From Opitutaceae bacterium (GTDB taxonomy: Bacteria; Verrucomicrobiota; Verrucomicrobiia; Opitutales; Opitutaceae): DNA of 8,957 nucleotides. The notes below the pieces were generated by a model. The model made no database searches. It had not been told where the DNA came from and saw nothing but the letters and a program-made list of their open reading frames with translations. A program made the position numbers and the translations under genes. The stretch lies in contig JAITDF010000297.1 in NCBI GenBank assembly GCA_031282705.1, positions 1 to 8,957 of the forward strand, in the 5' to 3' direction. Below, piece after piece: positions 1-5,020 of this stretch; position 1 is the first letter of the stretch, and every line of letters starts with the position of its first letter.

Positions 1-989
1 GTGATCTTCGGCTGCGCGGGCACGCCGCGCTCGTTGGCGTGGATTTGCGACACCGTGACATCCACGGCGCCGACGCCGACGCCGACGGAATCCTGGTCGA
101 TGCCCGCCACCCCGCCCGAATCCGGCTCCCAATTCAATATGGCCAGCCCGGCATCCTCCGGCACGGAAACCCCGCAGGCTTTTATCCACGGGAGCACGTC
201 CTCCTTGAGCGTGAGCACGGCGTCGGGGCGGTGTTTTTTGAACCACGCGGCAAAGGTGCGCCGGTTCCACTCCTTGGTGATGAACGGCGGCGGAAATTTC
301 CTTTTCCCGTGCAGGTGCGCGTAGGCGAGATAGCCGGCGAGCCAGTTATGGAACACGCGCACGTCGTCCGAATCGTCGAGGGCGAGTCCGGGACGCGTGT
401 AGCCCAGTTCCGCAAGGCGTTCGAGCGCGATGGTGATGCCGCGAATCTGGTGGTTGACCACACGGTGCAGCGCGGGCGCGGGCATCGAGTAGCCGAGCGC
501 GGTGACGGCGTAGCGCTCCCAGTTCATGGACAGGGTTTTCCCCGGCTCGAACAGCGGCGCGATGATGACGCCGGCGACGCCGCGCGCGTAGAGAATGCTG
601 TCCAGCCGCGCGGCGGTCATGCCGTCGCCGTGGGTTGCGCCGTCGTCGTCGCCGTAGGTGAAGACATCGAGCTTGAAGCCGAGTTCGCCGGCGCGCCGGC
701 GCGCACCCTGGAGATACTCGCCGAGCGTGGGCCTTTTGACTGACTGCGCGTCAACGATGAACGCGAGCACGACACTCTGCGGCGCGCTTCGCCTGCGCCG
801 CACCGAGGTCATGAGCGCGGAAATCAGCGGGCTGGGGCGGTAGCCCATTTCGCCGGCCAGTTTCTGGATGCGCTCGCGCGTGGCCCGGGCGGCGGCGGGG
901 TGGTTGCGCAGCGCGAGCGATACCGTCATGCGGGAGACGCCGGCGGCTTTGGCAATGTCGGACAACGTGCGGGCGCGGCTCTGGCTCAT
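1..989 (-). CDS. LacI-family transcriptional regulator, 3' end cut by window edge
   Basis: Reading the minus strand from an ATG at 989 gives an open frame of 329 codons to the left edge with no stop. The N-terminus is a classic LacI DNA-binding domain. A helix-turn-helix lies at about residues 9-28 (LSDIAKAAGVSRMTVSLALR), followed by a helix with RATRERIQKLAGEMGYRPSPL at about 34-54 and a hinge-like segment. From about residue 70 (SVVLAFIVDAQ) to the edge the protein resembles a periplasmic-binding-protein-like effector domain, with ARGVAGVIIAPLF, ALERLAELGYTRPGLALDD and RRTFAAWFKKHRPDAVLTLKED. Family members are usually 330-360 aa, so only a short C-terminal piece is missing. No Shine-Dalgarno is evident; the ATG at 1000 is out of frame. 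It is divergent from the receptor gene with 128 bp between them, so control of that gene and of itself is likely. The effector sugar cannot be told from sequence. A GCCGAC triplet repeat near the 3' end encodes a VG repeat. Confidence 0.93.
   Translation of the reverse strand, partial: MSQSRARTLSDIAKAAGVSRMTVSLALRNHPAAARATRERIQKLAGEMGYRPSPLISALMTSVRRRRSAPQSVVLAFIVDAQSVKRPTLGEYLQGARRRAGELGFKLDVFTYGDDDGATHGDGMTAARLDSILYARGVAGVIIAPLFEPGKTLSMNWERYAVTALGYSMPAPALHRVVNHQIRGITIALERLAELGYTRPGLALDDSDDVRVFHNWLAGYLAYAHLHGKRKFPPPFITKEWNRRTFAAWFKKHRPDAVLTLKEDVLPWIKACGVSVPEDAGLAILNWEPDSGGVAGIDQDSVGVGVGAVDVTVSQIHANERGVPAQPKI
69..86. repeat. In-gene hexanucleotide repeat (GCCGAC)3
   Basis: Three perfect copies of GCCGAC lie inside the LacI-family gene and encode alternating Val-Gly on the minus strand, in the effector domain near the C-terminus. 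Copy-number change would add or remove two residues without a frameshift. It may simply reflect GC-rich codon use. Confidence 0.6.
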
Positions 990-1007
990 GGCCGGAACAT
1001 GCGGCGG

Positions 1008-1037
1008 GGAGTTTTATTTTACGAGTAAAAAAACTCC
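1008..1037. promoter_or_regulatory. Long imperfect palindrome between lacI-type gene and TonB receptor, likely operator
   Basis: The core is TTTTAC-GA-GTAAAA (1017-1030), a perfect 6-bp inverted repeat with a 2-bp centre. It is flanked by GGAGTTT (1008-1014) and AAACTCC (1031-1037), also perfectly complementary, with a 2-base TA bulge on the left. It begins 19 bp upstream of the LacI-family start codon and ends 80 bp upstream of the receptor start, the expected place for an operator serving both genes. LacI-family proteins bind such symmetrical sites as dimers; assignment to this regulator is inference. The same sequence could form a hairpin in RNA, but no classical terminator layout goes with it. 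Confidence 0.55.
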
Positions 1038-1043
1038 GGCGTT

Positions 1044-1065
1044 TCCGCCGGCCTGTCCGCCGGCC
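1044..1065. repeat. Direct repeat TCCGCCGGCC, two copies
   Basis: TCCGCCGGCC occurs at 1044-1053 and 1056-1065, a 12-bp period close to one helical turn, in the divergent regulatory region directly to the right of the long palindrome. It could be a tandem protein-binding site or a chance product of GC-rich sequence. Confidence 0.4.
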
Positions 1066-1068
1066 ATA

Positions 1069-1099
1069 GACGGTTTTGTTTCAAACAACTCCATCCGTC
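1069..1099 (+). promoter_or_regulatory. Inverted repeat TTGTTT-C-AAACAA in the presumed receptor leader
   Basis: A perfect 6-bp inverted repeat around one central C lies at 1076-1088, with outer complementary arms GACGG (1069-1073) and CCGTC (1095-1099). It ends 18 bp before the receptor ATG. It could be a second operator or a leader hairpin that affects translation. No Shine-Dalgarno is visible between it and the start codon. No clear -10/-35 pair could be fixed in this region. Confidence 0.4.
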
Positions 1100-1117
1100 C
1101 CCGACCCAGTTATCTCC

Positions 1118-3367
1118 ATGCGACACCATCCACTGCTTTTCACCGCCCGCATCGCCGGGCTTGCTTCGATTTTCGCCGGAGTCATGTCCGGAGTTTTTGC
1201 GCAAACGCAGACACCATTACAAACATCCCCGGACGACGAGATCGTCACCCTCTCCGTGTTCAAAGTGGTGGGTGAGGCCACGGAAGACTACATGGCGGCG
1301 GAGCAGACCGCCGGCACGCGTTACGCCAGCAAGCTGATGGAAACGCATTTCTCCGTGCAAGTGATCACCTCGGAGTATCTGAATGACTTCAAGGTGCTGG
1401 ATTTTAACGAAGCGCTTGCTTACACAAGCAGTTTTTCGGACGCGGCCGGCACGCTGGGCGGCACCGGCGCGTTCGTGCTGCGCGGCGTGCGCAGTTTCAG
1501 CAATTACAAGGACGGCGTCTTGGGAGGCTTTCTTTATGGCACGGCGAGCCTGGATCACATCGAAGTGGTGAAGGGCACGAACGCCTCCATCTACGGGCAG
1601 ACCTCCCCGACCGGCATGGTGAACAACGTGACCAAAACCGCGAACCTGACGAAGACCACGTTCCGCGCGTCCTATTCCCGCGGGACGGATGACTACCAGC
1701 GTGCGCTCCTCGACGTCAATGTGCCCCTGATCAACAACAAACTCGCTCTGCGGGTGGCGGCAAGCTATGAATACAGCGAGCAGAATGCCCGCGAATTTTT
1801 CTATCAACGCCGCACCAATCTCTACGCGACATTGGGCTATAAGCTCGGACGGGACACCGACATCAAATTCTCCATCGATCACATCCGCTCGAAGCAGGAG
1901 GCCGGCATCTCGGCGGCCTCGGTGGTCAACGCACAGAACAAGGTGATCGGCATTCTGGGCATGGGTGATTACAAACAATATTACGGCTTCAATCCCGCGG
2001 GACCCAGTTCCAACAACCCGATCAACGACACCACGTATGCACTCAGCCTGAGCCATCGCTTCAATCGCATTTTCTCCCTGCGTGTGTTTGGCGCTCACGA
2101 TCATCGCACTCAAAACCAGTTTCGCGTGACGGGCGCCGGGACCTTCAGGGAGGCGACACGCACCTTCGCCGACCGCACCGCGCGCATTTATCCGGGTCGC
2201 ATCGGATCCAACGCCGTGCAGGCGGATTTGCTTGCTCAATTCTCGACGGGCCCGGTCAAACACAAGATTCTGCTGACCTTCGACTACCTGAACAATTACC
2301 AGACGAGCGAACAATACATGCGCTCGACGCCACTGCCGGTGCTGAATATAGACAATCCGGTTTATTATAATTTTCCCCAGACGTATTACACCTATGATCG
2401 CACGATTTTTGATCTGGCAAACCAGAACACTTATACCGACGCGACCACGACCGGCGTCTTCCTCAGCGAACGCGCGTCGATGCTTCGGGACAGGCTGATT
2501 GTGATGGGCGGCGTGCGTTACGATTCGGTTGATACGGATGTGAACAACCGCGTGGCAGAGACGGAAACAAAGTTGTCGGCCTCGCAGCCGACATACCAGA
2601 GCGGCATCTTGTTCAAGGTGATTCCAGACAGGGTTTCCCTGTATGCGAGTTACAGCCAGTCTTTTACGCCTCAGACGAACCGGATTTTTGATTACTGGGG
2701 CAACCCGTTCCCCAACTCCTTTGGCAAGGGATATGATGCAGGCATCAAGGCATCGATCCTGAAGAGCAAGCTGAACTTTACCGTGGGGGTTTTCGGCGTC
2801 GACATTACCAACATGCCGCTTGTCGCCCGTGATGCCAACGGCACGCAACTTCTCGATCCTAATGGCGCGAGTTACAACATCGGCGGCGAGCAATCGTCGG
2901 GCGGTATGGAGTTCGATTTTAATTGGACGATCACAAAGTCGTTCGGATTGGTGGGCACTTACGCCTACATTGATGCGCGCTGGATCGCGGTGCAGGAACG
3001 TCTGATGCTTGATGTGCCACCGGCCAACAATCCCCGGCACGTTGCCTCGCTGATGGTGCGCTATTCTTTTGCGAATCTCGGCATAAAGGGCCTGAGCACG
3101 CGCATCGGTGTGCGTTATCGCGACAAGTCGCTGCTGAGCAGTACGATTCGGGACGAGAACGGCACCCTTTTCACCGGAGATGCCTATTTCTTGGTCGAAG
3201 GAGGCATCTTTTACGAATGGCACTGGCGCCAGGTAAATAGTGTGATGTCAAAGCTGCGGCATCGCCTTGATTTCAACGTGAAGAATCTGTTCGACGAAAA
3301 AGTAGTCGTCTCCCTGGGTACGATTGAGCGCTTCATGCTCATCGGTTCTTACACCGTGTCCTTCTGA
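1118..3367 (+). CDS. TonB-dependent outer-membrane receptor
   Basis: This 749-aa protein should be an outer-membrane beta-barrel that imports a ligand using energy from TonB-ExbBD. The ATG at 1118 was chosen because it opens a good signal peptide (RHHPLLFTARIAGLASIFAG, then cleavage near VFA-QT, residue 28). An upstream in-frame TTG at 1076 would place 14 hydrophilic residues before it and is less likely. A TonB-box-like segment EIVTLSVF lies at about 41-48. The plug domain runs about 62-175 and has the typical ending HIEVVKGTNASIYGQTSPTGMVNNVTK-like pattern (residues 147-173). The rest is rich in alternating barrel strands, and the last residue is Phe, as in barrels recognised by BAM. At 749 aa it is shorter than many Opitutaceae receptors (often 900 aa or more), closer to siderophore or small-ligand receptors. 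No SusD-type lipoprotein adjoins it. Visible GC content is lower than in flanking genes. The ligand is unknown; an oligosaccharide is suggested only by the neighbours. Confidence 0.95.
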   Translation: MRHHPLLFTARIAGLASIFAGVMSGVFAQTQTPLQTSPDDEIVTLSVFKVVGEATEDYMAAEQTAGTRYASKLMETHFSVQVITSEYLNDFKVLDFNEALAYTSSFSDAAGTLGGTGAFVLRGVRSFSNYKDGVLGGFLYGTASLDHIEVVKGTNASIYGQTSPTGMVNNVTKTANLTKTTFRASYSRGTDDYQRALLDVNVPLINNKLALRVAASYEYSEQNAREFFYQRRTNLYATLGYKLGRDTDIKFSIDHIRSKQEAGISAASVVNAQNKVIGILGMGDYKQYYGFNPAGPSSNNPINDTTYALSLSHRFNRIFSLRVFGAHDHRTQNQFRVTGAGTFREATRTFADRTARIYPGRIGSNAVQADLLAQFSTGPVKHKILLTFDYLNNYQTSEQYMRSTPLPVLNIDNPVYYNFPQTYYTYDRTIFDLANQNTYTDATTTGVFLSERASMLRDRLIVMGGVRYDSVDTDVNNRVAETETKLSASQPTYQSGILFKVIPDRVSLYASYSQSFTPQTNRIFDYWGNPFPNSFGKGYDAGIKASILKSKLNFTVGVFGVDITNMPLVARDANGTQLLDPNGASYNIGGEQSSGGMEFDFNWTITKSFGLVGTYAYIDARWIAVQERLMLDVPPANNPRHVASLMVRYSFANLGIKGLSTRIGVRYRDKSLLSSTIRDENGTLFTGDAYFLVEGGIFYEWHWRQVNSVMSKLRHRLDFNVKNLFDEKVVVSLGTIERFMLIGSYTVSF

Positions 3368-3372
3368 CTTTG

Positions 3373-3690
3373 ATGCGCATGCGACTGCATGCTTTTCCCC
3401 CGGGTTGCCCGTCTGTCGCGCGCCGGGTCATTGGGCGGCAGGGACACTGATGCCCGCCGTCGGCACCTTCGCGGCGCGGCTGGGACTGCCCGCGATTTTC
3501 AGCGACGGCATGGTGTTGCGGGCAAATACGACCAACCGCGTGCAGGGCTGGGCCCGCCCGGCGACACCGCGCAATTGCAAGCGGGCGCGCAAACGCCGGC
3601 GACCACGGCCGATGCCGCCGGAAACTGGGTCGGCACAACTTGAGGCACTGCCTGCGGGCGGCCCCTGCGAAATGAGAATAACGTCCCGCG
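3373..3690 (+). pseudogene. Frameshifted, truncated sialate O-acetylesterase-like gene (N-terminal remnant)
   Basis: Read across frames, this stretch gives the N-terminal pattern of bacterial sialate O-acetylesterases (SGNH-hydrolase family). In the frame with codons starting at 3450: LPAIFSDGMVL, then NRVQGWARP. After loss of what looks like one G near 3560 the match continues in another frame as PGDTAQLQ...TTADAAGNWVGTT, which meets TGA near 3641. It then returns to the first frame as LEALPAGGPCEMRIT to about 3680. Intact members carry these blocks in this order (FSDGMVL, GWA-PG, T-T-AD--G-W, LPAGGP) within the first ~100 residues of a 500-650 aa protein. The catalytic SGNH part is absent. 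An AAGTLMPAVGTFAA-like signal segment precedes the match, also with disturbed frame. ATG codons at 3373 and 3379 begin 5 and 11 bp after the receptor stop, so it was probably the next gene of the receptor operon. The remnant ends at a CGCGG repeat touching the convergent gene. Family recognition is by eye, but the blocks are distinctive. Confidence 0.75.
3377..3396 (+). terminator. Short hairpin plus T-run after the receptor gene
   Basis: GCATGC-GACT-GCATGC (3377-3392) can form a 6-bp stem with a 4-base loop, directly followed by TTTT, nine bases after the receptor stop codon. It fits a weak intrinsic terminator. It also overlaps the first codons of the degraded esterase, so it may be coincidental. 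Confidence 0.4.
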
Positions 3691-3710
3691 CGCGGCGCGG
3701 CGCGGCGCGG
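3691..3710. repeat. (CGCGG)4 tandem repeat at pseudogene/phosphoesterase junction
   Basis: Four perfect tandem copies of CGCGG fill exactly the 20 bp between the end of the esterase remnant and the phosphoesterase stop codon, preceded by CGCG at 3687-3690. It marks the point where the esterase homology stops and may be slippage at a rearrangement joint. Confidence 0.7.
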
Positions 3711-4994
3711 TCAAAAGGCCACCGCCGCCACTTCGCGTCCGTCCATGTCGAAGGCGGCCAGTTTTATGCCCGCCTTTGTCACATGCCCGCGGATCAGGCG
3801 CGCGCGCTCCGGCTCCGGACCGCTGCCCGTGACTTGCGCATAAGGGAACGCGCTGTCCGCCGGAATATGCGTCCACCGGTGCACGTGCCCCGAGATGATC
3901 ACGCGCGCGCCCCATTTCACCAGCGACGCATGCCACGCGTCGCGGCCGCGCCGGCTGAAACGGTCGAAGCCCGCCGGCTTCGCGAAATAATCCTGCGGCT
4001 TTTCATCAACCCAGCGCAGCGGGATGTGGCAGAACACCGCCTTCACCGGCGCGTTTTTCAAGTCGGGCCGTTCGATGATTTTTTCGAGCCAGCGCGCCTG
4101 CTCCGCAATCAGCGGCTCGAACGCCGCCGTGCCGTAAAAACTCGGGTGCCGGTCGGGCTTGTCCTCGCCCGTGTCGAGCACGATCGCGCCCAGCGGGCCG
4201 CTGCGAAACGCGTAAAACGGCCGCCGCGCGCCGCCCTCGTGCGTGTCGGGAAAATCGACGAAGTCGCCGACCTTGTTTGCCCACAAGCCGCGCACGTCGT
4301 GGTTGCCGCGGGTCAGCAGCACCGGCGGCCCCTTGGCCAGATCGACGCCCCCGCGCGGATGCACATACACGCCGGGAATCATCGACGCGTCCGTGTTGTT
4401 TCGCCGCACGATGTCGCCATTCCACATCAGGAAATCGGCCGGCGGCGCGTCCCCGCCCTGCGTCAGCGCGGCCAGGCGCGCGAGCGTTTCCTCGCGGTCG
4501 TGGGTGTCGTTCCACATCACGAACCGCGTCTCCGCCGCCGCCGGCGCGAGCGTGGAAAACGAATATATGCGCGATGCGACCGGCGGCGGCGCATCGCCCT
4601 TGTCGGTCAGCTCCCGGGTCACGCAACGCCACCAATAGCGCGTCCCCGCCGCGAGCCCTTGCAGGCGGACTTTTAATATGCGCTCGTCGTGCGGCGTGAA
4701 GCCGTCCGCGTCGCCGCCGCCCTTCAGGTCCAGCCTGTCCGCGCTGGCGCCGTATTCGACCCAGCCGAGGGCGGCCCTGTTCACCGTCCACGCAATCGTG
4801 GCCGAATGCGCCGCGGGCGCGAACACGGCGGGCGTCCCGTCAACGAGCGGCCGCGGCGCCGCCGCGAGGCCTTTTTCCCCCGGCGTTTCCGCGGCCCGCG
4901 CCAGCGCCCCGGCGCCGCCCGACGCCGCGAGCGTCCCGGCCGCTCCGATCAATTTGACGAAACTCCTGCGTTTGATGTTTGTTTTGGTTTTCAT
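3711..4994 (-). CDS. Tat-exported calcineurin-like metallophosphoesterase
   Basis: A 427-aa secreted phosphoesterase of the dinuclear-metal calcineurin-like fold. The ATG at 4994 gives MKTKTNIKRRSFVKLIG, a standard twin-arginine signal, followed by a hydrophobic, Ala/Gly-rich stretch ending ARAAE at about residue 36. A fibronectin-III-like region follows at about 55-148 (ATIAWT, GWVEYG, LQGLAAGTRYWW), as in purple acid phosphatases. The catalytic domain keeps all five metal motifs: DTH at 163-165, GD at 193-194, GNHD at 230-233, H at 323 (FCHIP) and GHVH at 369-372. An alternative ATG at 5024 adds ten residues and overlaps the upstream rhamnosidase stop as ATGA, which would couple translation. 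The Tat motif position favours 4994, but 5024 is possible. It is the second gene of an operon with the rhamnosidase. The substrate is unknown: a phosphomonoester or phosphodiester in the periplasm or outside. Export in folded form fits a protein that takes up metal in the cytoplasm. Confidence 0.92.
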   Translation of the reverse strand: MKTKTNIKRRSFVKLIGAAGTLAASGGAGALARAAETPGEKGLAAAPRPLVDGTPAVFAPAAHSATIAWTVNRAALGWVEYGASADRLDLKGGGDADGFTPHDERILKVRLQGLAAGTRYWWRCVTRELTDKGDAPPPVASRIYSFSTLAPAAAETRFVMWNDTHDREETLARLAALTQGGDAPPADFLMWNGDIVRRNNTDASMIPGVYVHPRGGVDLAKGPPVLLTRGNHDVRGLWANKVGDFVDFPDTHEGGARRPFYAFRSGPLGAIVLDTGEDKPDRHPSFYGTAAFEPLIAEQARWLEKIIERPDLKNAPVKAVFCHIPLRWVDEKPQDYFAKPAGFDRFSRRGRDAWHASLVKWGARVIISGHVHRWTHIPADSAFPYAQVTGSGPEPERARLIRGHVTKAGIKLAAFDMDGREVAAVAF

Positions 4995-5020
4995 ATAGGC
5001 AAAAAATGCCGGCCGGCCTG

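Noticed and set aside
1076..1117. Upstream TTG start for the receptor gene
   Set aside because: It would put 14 non-signal residues before a well-formed signal peptide and place the start inside an inverted repeat.
1217..3223. A 668-codon open frame antisense to the receptor gene
   Set aside because: It has no recognisable domain and lies wholly opposite a clear TonB receptor; long antisense frames are expected in GC-rich codon-biased genes.
3324..4676. A 450-codon plus-strand open frame across the receptor end, the spacer and most of the phosphoesterase
   Set aside because: Only its 3450-3680 part resembles a protein (the esterase remnant); the rest is an Arg/Ala-rich shadow of the minus-strand phosphoesterase.
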